Source: Bacteroidetes bacterium B1(2017) (lineage in GTDB: Bacteria; Bacteroidota; Bacteroidia; UKL13-3). Taken from it: a stretch of DNA of 57,192 bases. Numbering within the stretch: the stretch's first letter is position 1; every line of letters begins with the position of its first letter. The notes under the pieces were generated by a model, which was not told where the DNA came from, ran no database searches, and saw only the letters and a list, made by a program, of their open reading frames with translations. The translations under genes were made by a program, and so were the position numbers. The stretch is from positions 1-57,192 of the forward strand of contig NKJG01000012.1 of assembly GCA_002256395.1 (NCBI GenBank). The letters run 5' to 3'. Of the stretch, positions 25,617-34,604 are shown piece by piece.

Positions 25617-26933
25617 TCACACTGCATCACTCAAGCTCGAAAATGTAAAGTCTCTTATTTTTAAAGGAGGTACAAGATTGCCCGTAATTCTTACTGGTTT
25701 GCCCATTTCTTCCAAGTTGTTGAGCATAATTACTGGACTCTCGTTGAAACGGAAGTTTTTTACTGGGAACTTAATTTTCCCATTTTCTATGTAAAAAGTT
25801 CCGTCTCGAGTTAGGCCTGTGTATAACAAAGTTTGTGGGTCAACTGCTCTGATATACCAAAGTCGCGTCACCAATATTCCTTTGTCTGTCCCTTTTATCA
25901 AGTCTGCTAGTGACTTTGTGCCACCTGCCATAATAAACGAATTGGGTGGTGGCGTGGCTTTTACTCCTTTTTTGTCTGCCCAAAAACGTGAATAGGTCAT
26001 GTTTTTAACTATGCCGTTTTCTATCCAATATATTTTTTCTTGTGGACGGCCGTCTCCAGAGAAAGGAGAACCAGGTATTTCTTCGTTCATCGGGTCGGAA
26101 TAGATATTTACTCTTTCGTCGAAAAGCTTTTCGCCTAATTTCGTCTCTCCTCCTTTTTTGCTCAAAAAGCTGCGGCCTTCGTCGGCATTGCGGGCATCCA
26201 TGCTTCGCATCATGTTTTGTAGCAAATCTACTGCAGCGGCTGGTTCAAGAATTACCGTGTATTTTCCTGGTTCCAAAGCCTGTGCTGAGGCCGATGCTTT
26301 TGCTTTTTGCATAGCCACCTCGGTCACTTTTTTGGTGTTGAGTAGCGACACGTCATTGAAGTCCTGGATACCATAGCCTGAGCCTAATCCGTCGTCAGTT
26401 CTAACAGTTATCGTGAAGTCCACTTGAGTTGCTTTGTTGTAGACAAATAGCCCTTTAGAGTTGCCCATAGCCGAATATCCGGCGGTGTCTTCCATGTAAC
26501 CAGCAGCCGTGAGTTTGTTTTCTCTACATGGCATAATACTATCTAATGCTGCCTTTGCTCTTAGATTAGGGTCAATTTTGGCCGTATTTTCCGAAAACGT
26601 ATTGGTATTTAGATAAGTTTGAGGTCCTAGCATGGGCATGTACTCTGAGTTTTCAGGAGCAAGTCTTGCTATTTCCTCCGCTCTTCTAACTGTTTTTTCT
26701 AGGGATGCATCATCAAATTCATTTATTGTAGCAGTCCCTGATTTTTTGCCAAAAACAGCAGTGACAGCCAATGATTGATTTTCAGACTCTCCACTGGTAG
26801 AAACGGTGTTTCTGGCATAACGAATATTGCCCGTGCGTCCGCCATTGAGGTTAACGCTCATTTCGTCTGCTTTGGAGTAAGCCAACACCTTATCGATGAT
26901 TTTTTTGGCTTCTTCTTTAGTTAATATTTTCAT
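25617..26933 (-). CDS. TldE/PmbA-like metalloprotease subunit, copy 2
   Basis: A 438-residue paralogue of the protein at 16693-18030, with the same family blocks (IRYARNTVSTSGES, EFDDASLEKTVRRAEEIA, ASASAQALEPGKYTVILEP, LLYTGLTRDGTFYIENG) and the same ending DFTFSSLSDAV. It lacks an HExxxH motif and any signal peptide. It follows the second tldD by 69 bases in the same operon. The pair repeats the order tldD then tldE seen in copy 1, so the whole two-gene unit was duplicated and then split apart by the 20-25 kb block. Confidence 0.85.
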   Translation of the reverse strand: MKILTKEEAKKIIDKVLAYSKADEMSVNLNGGRTGNIRYARNTVSTSGESENQSLAVTAVFGKKSGTATINEFDDASLEKTVRRAEEIARLAPENSEYMPMLGPQTYLNTNTFSENTAKIDPNLRAKAALDSIMPCRENKLTAAGYMEDTAGYSAMGNSKGLFVYNKATQVDFTITVRTDDGLGSGYGIQDFNDVSLLNTKKVTEVAMQKAKASASAQALEPGKYTVILEPAAAVDLLQNMMRSMDARNADEGRSFLSKKGGETKLGEKLFDERVNIYSDPMNEEIPGSPFSGDGRPQEKIYWIENGIVKNMTYSRFWADKKGVKATPPPNSFIMAGGTKSLADLIKGTDKGILVTRLWYIRAVDPQTLLYTGLTRDGTFYIENGKIKFPVKNFRFNESPVIMLNNLEEMGKPVRITGNLVPPLKIRDFTFSSLSDAV

Positions 26934-27002
26934 TTTTTTTAATCTGTTTTTTTGAAAAAGACTTTGATTTCAGGTCCGACTGGCGTCTGACCGCATATCA
27001 AA

Positions 27003-28649
27003 TTAAATCTTTCTGCCCGTGTTAATTACATTTACGCCATTGAAACGAGTGGTTGAACTACCATGCGACACCGCCGATACCTGAGACGGCTGGCCTTTGC
27101 CATCGAAAAACGATCCGAAAGTACGGTAATCGTCTTTGTCACATACCTGTACGCATGAGTTCCAAAACTCTTGGGTGTTAGACTGATATGCCACATCATC
27201 GAGCATTCCTACTACCTCTCCGTTTTTGATTTCGTAAAACAACTGTCCACCAAACTGGAAGTTATAGCGTTGTTGGTCAATAGAGTACGAGCCTCGGCCT
27301 ACGATATATATTCCTTTTTCTACGCCTTTTATCATATCCAAAACACTCAACTTATCTTTGCCAGGAAGCAATGAAACATTCGGCATACGTTGGAATTGCA
27401 CCGAATCCCAGTTGTCGGCATAACAACAGCCATGGGATTCTTTTTCACCTAATATATTCACTTGGTCTCTGATCGCCTGGTAGTTGACCAAAACACCGTC
27501 TTTTATCAAATTCCATTGTTTCGACGGAACACCTTCGTCGTCATATCCCACTGTTCCGAGGGCATGCGGTTGTGTTTTGTCTGCCACAATAGTTACGTTT
27601 TTGCTTCCGTAGTTGAAGTTTCCGGCTTTCCATTTATCCAATGTTGCGAAGCTTGTACCGGCGTAATTGGCCTCATAACCCAAAACACGGTCAAGTTCCA
27701 GCGGATGGCCCACTGACTCGTGAATAGTTAAGCCTAAGTGATTAGGGTCAAGTACCAAGTCATATTTACCAGCTGGAACCGACTTAGCCGTCATTTTTTC
27801 TTTGGCTTGTTTGGCGGCCATAATGGCATCTTCCACCATGTCATAAGAGTTTCTGTAGCCTACCAAACCATTAGGTCCCGCTATTTTTTCAGAAGCCAAG
27901 CCGTCTAAATACTCGTAGCCCATGCCCATAGGAGAGCTTATAGCGTCACGGGTTTTAAATTTTCCTGCGGCTTTGTCTACTGCAGTTACTGTAAATGTAG
28001 GCCATATTCTGTGAATGTCTTGGTCTATATATGAGCCATCAGAAGAGGCAAAATATTTTTGTTCGTTTACAAAAAATAGATTGGAAGTTACGAAACCAGC
28101 ACCGTTTTTCATGGCCTCGCCGTTTACTTTCATCAACAAATCTATTTTTTCTTGTATAGGAATCTCGAAAGCATTTTTTACGATGGGTGTTTTCCATGTA
28201 ACTTCGCCTACGCCTTTTTGGGGAGCGAGTATCACGGGTTCAGTCTGTATTTTGGCGTTAGCTTTGGCTATTGCCACGGCTGTTTCTGCACATTTGGCTA
28301 TGCCTTCTTTACTGACGTCGCTGGTAGCTGAAAAACCCCAAGTACCGTTGGCAATCACTCTGATACCCACACCGTAAGACTCTGCATTTACGATGTTTTG
28401 TACTTTGGTTTCGCGGGTAAACAAAAACTGTTGCAAATAACGGCCAATACGCACATCCGTGTAAGTAGCACCTTTGCTTCGGGCGGCGTTGAGGGCAATG
28501 TCTGACATCAATTTCTTTTGGGCAGCGTCAGCGGGCGTTTCGAGGAGATGCTCAGGCGTGGTGGCGTTTCCAATAATCGGAATACCAGCACTTACTAAGG
28601 CACCCATACCGAGCCCAGAAAGCTGCATAAATTTCCTTCTATCCATCAT
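27003..28649 (-). CDS. TldD-like metalloprotease with Tat-type leader, copy 2
   Basis: A 548-residue TldD protein with zinc motif HESVGH at 310-315 and the EKESHGCCYAD block near 411. The start MMDRRKFMQLSGLGMGALVS is a twin-arginine-type leader; either of the two adjacent ATGs could be used. Paralogue of copy 1, with identical order and partner. Codons are visibly richer in G and C at third positions than in copy 1 (e.g. many GCC and GGC around 27700-27900), so the duplication is not very recent or one copy was acquired separately. Confidence 0.88.
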   Translation of the reverse strand: MMDRRKFMQLSGLGMGALVSAGIPIIGNATTPEHLLETPADAAQKKLMSDIALNAARSKGATYTDVRIGRYLQQFLFTRETKVQNIVNAESYGVGIRVIANGTWGFSATSDVSKEGIAKCAETAVAIAKANAKIQTEPVILAPQKGVGEVTWKTPIVKNAFEIPIQEKIDLLMKVNGEAMKNGAGFVTSNLFFVNEQKYFASSDGSYIDQDIHRIWPTFTVTAVDKAAGKFKTRDAISSPMGMGYEYLDGLASEKIAGPNGLVGYRNSYDMVEDAIMAAKQAKEKMTAKSVPAGKYDLVLDPNHLGLTIHESVGHPLELDRVLGYEANYAGTSFATLDKWKAGNFNYGSKNVTIVADKTQPHALGTVGYDDEGVPSKQWNLIKDGVLVNYQAIRDQVNILGEKESHGCCYADNWDSVQFQRMPNVSLLPGKDKLSVLDMIKGVEKGIYIVGRGSYSIDQQRYNFQFGGQLFYEIKNGEVVGMLDDVAYQSNTQEFWNSCVQVCDKDDYRTFGSFFDGKGQPSQVSAVSHGSSTTRFNGVNVINTGRKI

Positions 28650-28817
28650 AAGGGTTTCGTTTGGTGATAAAATTTGAATAGTAAATGTATTTATTTTTTG
28701 AAATAAAAAAACAAAAACGGGTACAAATTCTGATTTTTCGGGTATGAGGTGGCGTATTTGGTAGATAAGCGTTTTTTGCTAAAAAAATATTTAAAAATGA
28801 AGCATCGAAAAGCCGAA

Positions 28818-28941
28818 TATTTGCGTCTATATAACTGGAATTTAATTGGGAAGGTGTGGATTTTTTTCACCCTGGAAAAATTAAATAACTGGGATTAGTG
28901 TAGGAATTGCGACTCATAACTTTTGGGTCGCGATTTTTTTT
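28818..28941 (+). ncRNA. Candidate small RNA or leader ending in a terminator
   Basis: The plus strand has a near -7 box (AATATTTG ending at about 28826), then about 110 bases with a GGTG…CACC hairpin near 28852-28872, and an intrinsic terminator at 28909-28941. No coding gene on this strand precedes the terminator, so a short untranslated transcript or an attenuated leader of the SBBP gene is plausible. No known RNA family is recognised. Confidence 0.3.
28909..28941 (+). terminator. Intrinsic terminator with no plus-strand gene upstream
   Basis: Arms GCGACTC (28909-28915) and GGGTCGC (28925-28931, one G-T pair) followed by a run of eight T. It resembles the terminator after the SBBP gene at 30622-30656 (shared TTTTGGGTCGC…TTTT). 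Confidence 0.65.
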
Positions 28942-29052
28942 GGTGGTGGTATGTAAACTTTTGCCAAAATAATTTAAGAATTAAAATAAAGTTGTTCTAC
29001 CTGCAGTTAAATTTGAGGCAAAATCTAATAGTTAACTAAATTTCCGCTCAAA

Positions 29053-30594
29053 ATGACCACCAAATCAATTATACGCACTTTTTATTTTTGTTTTTTATCT
29101 GTTTATACATTCGCTCAGAACGTTAGTATCCTACCCACAGGAATATCTCCTGCTCCATCTGGCAGTCATCCAAGAATTACAAATGATCAAATTTTAGCTT
29201 TACCGAATCCTCAAAAAGGAGATTTAGCGTATGATTTGACATTTAATTGTCTGAGAGTTTTTAATGGTTCAAAATGGTTGCAACTAATGACAGCTCAAGA
29301 TTTGGGTCAAACGTCCAACATTGCATGGCAACTCGGCACCAACGAAACCCTTTCTTCCAATGGAATAGCCAAAGATTTGAATGGGAATATTTATCTGGCT
29401 GGCAACTTTAAAGGAACAGGAGTTTTTGGAAACACTAACGTCAATTCAGCAGGTGATAATGATGTTTTTTTGGCAAAATATACTTCAGAAGGCGTGCTTC
29501 TTTGGGTTAGGACTGCTGGGAGCCTAGCTGGAGATATTGCGACAGATATTAGTATTGATCCAAGTGGTAATGTTTTGATTACAGGATATTATTTCGATGC
29601 AATTAATTTTGGAGGAAATATTCTTTCAATTTCTGGCGAATCCGATGTTTTTGTTGCCAAATATGACCCTTTGGGTACAGTTATATGGGCAAAAAAAGTA
29701 GGTGGTTCTGGTTTGGATTTAGGTAATTCGGTGGATACAGATGCCTCTGGAAATGTATATTTGGGAGGGTCTTTTGCTGGCTCCTGCACTTTTTTCGGTG
29801 TTAGCAATATCACATTGAACTCTGCTGGTGGAGACGATGGATTTGTGGCTAAATTGGATGCTGCTGGAAATGTTTTTTGGGCTAAAAGCATTGAGGGTTC
29901 TGCAAAGCAAAAATCAAATGACGTTTTGATATCAGGTACGGATTTATATGTGTTTGGTTCTTTTGAAAATACCACTGATTTTGGAAATTCAATCTCTCTC
30001 AGCTCTGCAGCAGGAAATGTAGATATTTTTATTGCAAAGTATAATTTGTCAGGAGATTGTCAAGCCTCAATTGGCTTTGGAGGTGCTGGCACAGACGAGG
30101 CATCAAGATTAGCAAAAGACAACAATTCTAATATTTGGGCTTGTGGTGCTATTTACCAAAATGCCACAATCGGGTCGTTTGTTCTTACGTCTGCCGGCAA
30201 TTATGACGCTTTTTTTGTGAAATTGAATAGCAGTCTTAGTATTTTGAACGCAAAACTTTTTGGAGGAGATAATAACGACAAGGCAAATGATATGGGATCG
30301 GATGCAGATGGAAATGTCTTTTTAATTGGAGAATTTGCCGGAACATTAACCAACGGTTCGAAATCAATAACATCGAATGGAAGCTCTGATATTTTTCTTT
30401 CAAAGTTTAACAGTTCCGATTTTTCGACTTTATTACAAAATTATGGAGGGTCAGATTTTGATTCTGCTAAAAGAATAAATGTGGGTTCAAATTTATTCAT
30501 TACTGGAGTTTTCTCACAAACGGTAAATTTTGGAACTATATTAACTAGCACTGGAACTCCATTAAATGGGTTTGTTATGAGAGTTTCAGAGTAG
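29053..30594 (+). CDS. SBBP-repeat beta-propeller surface protein
   Basis: A 513-residue exported protein with a signal peptide ending near residue 22 (VYTFAQ). Residues about 25-85 carry a Bacteroidota-specific N-terminal module (HPRITNDQILALPNPQKGDL…NGSKWLQLM). From about residue 100 on there are seven or so degenerate repeats of the SBBP type (NGNIYLAGNF…, GDNDVFLAKYTSEGVLLW…, SGNVYLGGSF…), each forming a propeller blade. No catalytic residues are evident, so an adhesive or structural surface role is likely. A TAAATTTG -7-like box lies at 29008-29015, and a terminator follows the gene. Confidence 0.82.
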   Translation: MTTKSIIRTFYFCFLSVYTFAQNVSILPTGISPAPSGSHPRITNDQILALPNPQKGDLAYDLTFNCLRVFNGSKWLQLMTAQDLGQTSNIAWQLGTNETLSSNGIAKDLNGNIYLAGNFKGTGVFGNTNVNSAGDNDVFLAKYTSEGVLLWVRTAGSLAGDIATDISIDPSGNVLITGYYFDAINFGGNILSISGESDVFVAKYDPLGTVIWAKKVGGSGLDLGNSVDTDASGNVYLGGSFAGSCTFFGVSNITLNSAGGDDGFVAKLDAAGNVFWAKSIEGSAKQKSNDVLISGTDLYVFGSFENTTDFGNSISLSSAAGNVDIFIAKYNLSGDCQASIGFGGAGTDEASRLAKDNNSNIWACGAIYQNATIGSFVLTSAGNYDAFFVKLNSSLSILNAKLFGGDNNDKANDMGSDADGNVFLIGEFAGTLTNGSKSITSNGSSDIFLSKFNSSDFSTLLQNYGGSDFDSAKRINVGSNLFITGVFSQTVNFGTILTSTGTPLNGFVMRVSE

Positions 30595-30621
30595 GTTGGG
30601 CAAAAGGTTGATTAATTTAAA

Positions 30622-30656
30622 AAATGCGATTCAATATTTTGGGTCGCATTTTTTTT
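30622..30656 (+). terminator. Terminator of the SBBP gene
   Basis: Arms AAATGCGATTC (30622-30632) and GGGTCGCATTT (30641-30651) with G-T pairs and a following T-run, 27 bases after the stop codon. Confidence 0.85.
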
Positions 30657-30715
30657 AAATTTTATTTTTATTTTTGATTGTAAATTATAACGAAGCCTAT
30701 AATCAAGGCATGAGA

Positions 30716-31099
30716 ATGAACACCACCATCAGCTCCTTTGCTGAATATCTCCAAAATATTCCAGAAGAATCAAAACCCAAACTTCTAGAACTGATGGCTA
30801 TCATAAAGGAAGCTGTTCCGCAGGCAGAAGAGGGTATAAGCTATGGTATTCCTACCTACAAATATCTTGGTGGACTGGTGGCAGTTGGGGCTACCAAAAA
30901 GCACGTGGCTTTTTATGTCATGAGCAATTCCGTGTTGAATCATTTTGAAAATCAGCTAATTGGCATGGATTATGCCACTGGCACCATCCGATTTAAGTTT
31001 GATGGGGTTTTGCCCAAAAATCTTATTCAAGAAATAGTGAAAATCAGAGTAGAAGACAACGAATACATATATAGTCAGCGGAAAACAAAGAAAAAATAA
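30716..31099 (+). CDS. DUF1801 (YdhG-like) protein
   Basis: A 127-residue small soluble protein with the DUF1801 pattern: SFAEYLQNIPEESKPKL near the start, PQAEEGISYGIPTYKYLGG at about 37-55 and HVAFYVMS near 66. The start chosen is the ATG at 30716 (MNTTISS), where homologues begin; an ATG two codons earlier and a TTG at 30674 are alternatives. The family is of unknown function, with a fold like the iron-chaperone frataxin-like YdhG group. It ends two bases before the convergent thioredoxin gene. Confidence 0.8.
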   Translation: MNTTISSFAEYLQNIPEESKPKLLELMAIIKEAVPQAEEGISYGIPTYKYLGGLVAVGATKKHVAFYVMSNSVLNHFENQLIGMDYATGTIRFKFDGVLPKNLIQEIVKIRVEDNEYIYSQRKTKKK

Positions 31100-31101
31100 G
31101 C

Positions 31102-31554
31102 TTAATTTCTAGTATCCAATATCTGCTGTCCCAAATTTATCAAGTCCGAGGCGGTACGAAATCCAGGTGATTTGGTGATGAGTTCGCCTTCTGGTGTTAC
31201 AAACATCAGGGTAGGATAAGCCTCAATTCCGAACTTTTGAGCCAATACTGCTCCTTCTTCTTGTTCACCATCAAGTGCCATATTTACAAAGTTGGTATTA
31301 AAAAAATCACCTGCGGATTTGTCCGCAAAAGTGTATTTTTTGAGTTGTTTGCACGGCCCACACCAAGTAGCATAAATGTCTAAGAAAACTACTTTATTCT
31401 CTTTTTTTGCCAAATCTAAGGCTTGTTGCCAGTTACCTTTTTGAAAGTGAATGCCATCGACGGTATCTTCTTTAAAATCAACTTTCGGGTTATTTCTATA
31501 ATATAAAAAGGCTATTATGCCGAGAACAACAATCGCTATGAGGACGTTTTTCAT
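31102..31554 (-). CDS. Membrane-anchored thioredoxin-like protein
   Basis: A 150-residue protein with an N-terminal membrane helix (residues about 3-17) and a thioredoxin fold in the periplasm. The active site is WCGPC (C65 and C68) within DIYATWCGPCKQL, and the cis-Pro region is EAYPTLMFV near 115. It resembles the DsbD-gamma/SoxW-like thioredoxins that reduce or oxidise exported proteins. Its neighbours are unrelated and convergent, so its partner is unknown. Confidence 0.85.
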   Translation of the reverse strand: MKNVLIAIVVLGIIAFLYYRNNPKVDFKEDTVDGIHFQKGNWQQALDLAKKENKVVFLDIYATWCGPCKQLKKYTFADKSAGDFFNTNFVNMALDGEQEEGAVLAQKFGIEAYPTLMFVTPEGELITKSPGFRTASDLINLGQQILDTRN

Positions 31555-31748
31555 ACTATTTTTGCTTTTTTTGGTATGTTGATTATTAGAAGAACAAAAT
31601 TTAAAATGATTTTAATTCAATAATCCCGCAAGATTTCTAAATTTACTCTCTGTATTGTTTTTTCTGGCATTTTAATAATTATAATACAGTCGATTTTCAA
31701 CCTTAAATAAATGCGTGTCGGATACTGAGTTTTCGATATTTTTTACCG

Positions 31749-33137
31749 ATGATAAACATAAACTATTCTCTCAAAGCACAAGATTTACAATCCAAATTAG
31801 ATACATTTTGGAAACTATCCGGTGAAAAAATCCGCTCCATCCAAGCCGAATATGATGACAATGACGGATCGCCTGTCTTTACTAAAAATGGTAAATATAC
31901 TACCCGTGGCTGGACAGAATGGACGCAGGGTTTTCAATACGGCTCCGCCATTTTGCAGTACGATGCCACAGGTGAGGACGATTTTCTTGAAATTGGAAGA
32001 AAGAAAACGTTAGAAAAAATGGCTCCCCACATCAGTCACATTGGAGTGCATGACCATGGCTTCAATAATGTAAGTACCTATGGCAATTTGCTCCGATTGA
32101 TGCGAGAAGGTAAAATCGCTCAGAACGATTGGGAGCAAAATTTCTATGAATTGGCCTTGAAGATTTCGGGAGCAGTGCAGGCCAGTCGATGGACGGACAT
32201 AAAAAACGAAGGTGGATTTATTCATTCGTTTAATGGTGCCCATTCGCTTTTTGTTGATACCATCCGTTCTTGTAGGACTTTAATGATTAGCCACCAATTG
32301 GGTCATGTTTTTCAAGGCGAAGGTGATGCCAAAATAAGTCTTTTGGAACGAGCCATTAAGCACATTGAGGCTACAGCTAACTTTTCGGTTTTTTATGGAG
32401 CAGGCAGAGATATTTATGATGTTTGGGGCAGAACGGCACACGAGTCAGTTTTTAATGTAAAAGACGGTAATTTTCGTTGTCCAAATTCACAGCAAGGCTA
32501 TACAGGATTTAGTACTTGGACACGTGGCTTAGCATGGGCGATGTGTGGTTTTGCGGAACAACTTGAATGTCTTGAAATATTGGACGGAATGGAATTGGAA
32601 GCAGTAGGTGGAAGGTCATATATCAAGAATTTCATGCTTAAGGCGGCAAAAGCAACATGTGATTTTTATGTTGAAAATACGCCAATTTGTGGAGTACCTT
32701 ATTGGGATACTGGTGCTCCAAATTTGCACAAAATGGAGGGATTTCTAAACGAAAGAGCTAATCCTTTTAACGATCATGAACCTGTGGACAGCTCAGCGGC
32801 AGCCATAGCGGCTCAAGGTTTGTTACGTTTGGGCAAATATTTGAAAGAAAATGGCGATACCGAAGATGGCAACAGGTATTGGCAAACTGGATTAACCGTA
32901 ATGAATTCGCTTTTAGAAGAACCTTATCTGAGTACCGATAAAAACCATCAAGGTTTGCTTTTGCACACCATTTATCACCAACCTAATGGTTGGGATTTTG
33001 TACCTGAAGGAAGCAAAATACCTTACGGAGAGTCGTGTATGTGGGGCGATTATCATTTTAGAGAAGCAGCACTTTATTTGCAAAAACATTTAAATAATGA
33101 GCCTTATTATACTTTTTTTAACTGTTTGCCTAAGTAA
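31749..33137 (+). CDS. GH88 unsaturated uronyl hydrolase
   Basis: A 462-residue (alpha/alpha)6-barrel enzyme. GH88 hallmarks are TEWTQGFQYGSAILQYD near 56, VHDHGFNNVSTYGNLLRL near 100 (first active-site Asp D102), SLFVDTIRSCRTL near 168 (second Asp), and STWTRGLAWAMCGFAEQL near 256. GH88 enzymes hydrate the C4-C5 double bond of the unsaturated uronic acid left by polysaccharide lyases, releasing it. There is no signal peptide, so the enzyme acts in the cytoplasm. It opens a six-gene plus-strand cluster of oxidoreductases, so the released keto-sugar is probably reduced by its neighbours. Confidence 0.88.
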   Translation: MININYSLKAQDLQSKLDTFWKLSGEKIRSIQAEYDDNDGSPVFTKNGKYTTRGWTEWTQGFQYGSAILQYDATGEDDFLEIGRKKTLEKMAPHISHIGVHDHGFNNVSTYGNLLRLMREGKIAQNDWEQNFYELALKISGAVQASRWTDIKNEGGFIHSFNGAHSLFVDTIRSCRTLMISHQLGHVFQGEGDAKISLLERAIKHIEATANFSVFYGAGRDIYDVWGRTAHESVFNVKDGNFRCPNSQQGYTGFSTWTRGLAWAMCGFAEQLECLEILDGMELEAVGGRSYIKNFMLKAAKATCDFYVENTPICGVPYWDTGAPNLHKMEGFLNERANPFNDHEPVDSSAAAIAAQGLLRLGKYLKENGDTEDGNRYWQTGLTVMNSLLEEPYLSTDKNHQGLLLHTIYHQPNGWDFVPEGSKIPYGESCMWGDYHFREAALYLQKHLNNEPYYTFFNCLPK

Positions 33138-33152
33138 TATTTAACCCATAAA

Positions 33153-34604
33153 ATGACCGGAAAATTTAAACCCAAATATAGTCGAGTAGCACAATTAAAA
33201 ACGGCTGCAGATTTTGCCAAATACCTGGAAGATAATCAAGTAGATTTAAGATTTGATGAAGAAATGCTTCCAAAAGAAACTTCGCCATTTAACAAGGCGA
33301 TTTATCTTAAATCAGGAAAAACCATCGGAAATAGCCTCTCAATTTTACCAATGGAAGGTTGGGATGGTACGGCGGATGGTAAACCGACCCATTTTACAAA
33401 GAAACGTTGGGAGAATTTCGCCATTTCGGGAGCTAAATTACTATGGGGATGTGAGGCTGTGGCGGTTACGCATGAAGGCAGAGCCAATCCACGACAATTG
33501 ACTATCAATGAGGCAAATATTGGCGATTTGGACGAAATGCTACAGATAGTTTTAGATAAACATGCGGAGAAATTCGGAACTGCAGATGATCTATTGGTTG
33601 GTTTACAGTTGACGCATTCTGGGCGATTTTGCAAACCCAATGACAATACCAAATTTGAGTCAAAAATAGCTTACAATCACCCGAAGTTAGATGCTAAATT
33701 TCATGTGGCTGAAGATAATTTACCCATGACGGATGACGAAGTGGATACATTGGTGGAGGATTTCGTAAAAGCTGCTGTTTTGGCTCAAAAGGCTGGCTAT
33801 CATTTTGTGGACATCAAACATTGCCATGGTTATTTGGGCCATGAATTTTTGAGTGCTGTCGATAGAAATGGAAAATATGGCGGAAGTTTTGAAAATCGGA
33901 CTAATTTTCTAAAAAATATAGTAGCTGGAATCCGAAAAGAAGCTCCTGGATTAGAAATAGGCGTTAGATTAAGTGCCATTGATTTTGCCCCATTTAAAAA
34001 AGGTGCGGATGGCATTGGGATACCAGATTTGAAAGAAAACGAAAAATATAAATATGCTTTTGGTTGTGATGAAACAGGTTTAGAAATAAACCTGGAAGAA
34101 CCTCGTAAGTTTTTAAAGTTACTAGAAGAACTTGATATTCAATTGGTTTGTATTACACTTTCGAGTCCATATTACAATCCACACGTTACGCGCCCAGCCC
34201 TTTTTCCTCCTTCGGATGGCTATCAGCCACCAGAAGAGCCGTTAATTGGCGTAGCAAGAATGATCAACGTTGTGGCAGATTTGAAAAAGGAATTTCCAAA
34301 TTTAGTAATAGTAGGCTCGGGGTACTCTTATTTGCAAGAATGGCTTCCCAACGTGGCCCAGTATGTTTTGCGAAACAAAATGGTAGATGCTGTAGGGTTT
34401 GGAAGGATGGTGCTTTCGTATCCGACCATGCCTGATGATATGCTCAATAATCGCCCAACGGAAAGAAAACTTTTGTGTAGAACGTTCTCCGACTGCACCA
34501 CGGCTCCTAGAAATGGCATGGTGTCGGGTTGTTATCCTTTGGATCCTTTGTATAAAACACTTCCAGAGGCGGTGACTTTGAAAGAAATTAAGGAGAAATT
34601 ATGA
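33153..34604 (+). CDS. OYE-family flavin oxidoreductase with altered active-site histidine
   Basis: A 483-residue FMN enzyme of the old yellow enzyme/NADH:flavin oxidoreductase barrel family: LTHSGRFCKPND near 153, the active-site segment IKHCHGYLGHEFLS at 221-234, and KYGGSFENRTNFL at 241-253. In my alignment with typical members (ExHxxHGYL) the first substrate-binding His is replaced by K222, while H225 and Y227 are kept. It lacks the Fe-S/pyridine nucleotide C-terminal half of dienoyl-CoA reductases. The C-terminal ~30 residues hold DCTTAPRNGMVSGCYP, typical of an uncharacterised subgroup. It lies 15 bases after the GH88 gene and overlaps the SDR gene by 4. Confidence 0.82.
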   Translation: MTGKFKPKYSRVAQLKTAADFAKYLEDNQVDLRFDEEMLPKETSPFNKAIYLKSGKTIGNSLSILPMEGWDGTADGKPTHFTKKRWENFAISGAKLLWGCEAVAVTHEGRANPRQLTINEANIGDLDEMLQIVLDKHAEKFGTADDLLVGLQLTHSGRFCKPNDNTKFESKIAYNHPKLDAKFHVAEDNLPMTDDEVDTLVEDFVKAAVLAQKAGYHFVDIKHCHGYLGHEFLSAVDRNGKYGGSFENRTNFLKNIVAGIRKEAPGLEIGVRLSAIDFAPFKKGADGIGIPDLKENEKYKYAFGCDETGLEINLEEPRKFLKLLEELDIQLVCITLSSPYYNPHVTRPALFPPSDGYQPPEEPLIGVARMINVVADLKKEFPNLVIVGSGYSYLQEWLPNVAQYVLRNKMVDAVGFGRMVLSYPTMPDDMLNNRPTERKLLCRTFSDCTTAPRNGMVSGCYPLDPLYKTLPEAVTLKEIKEKL

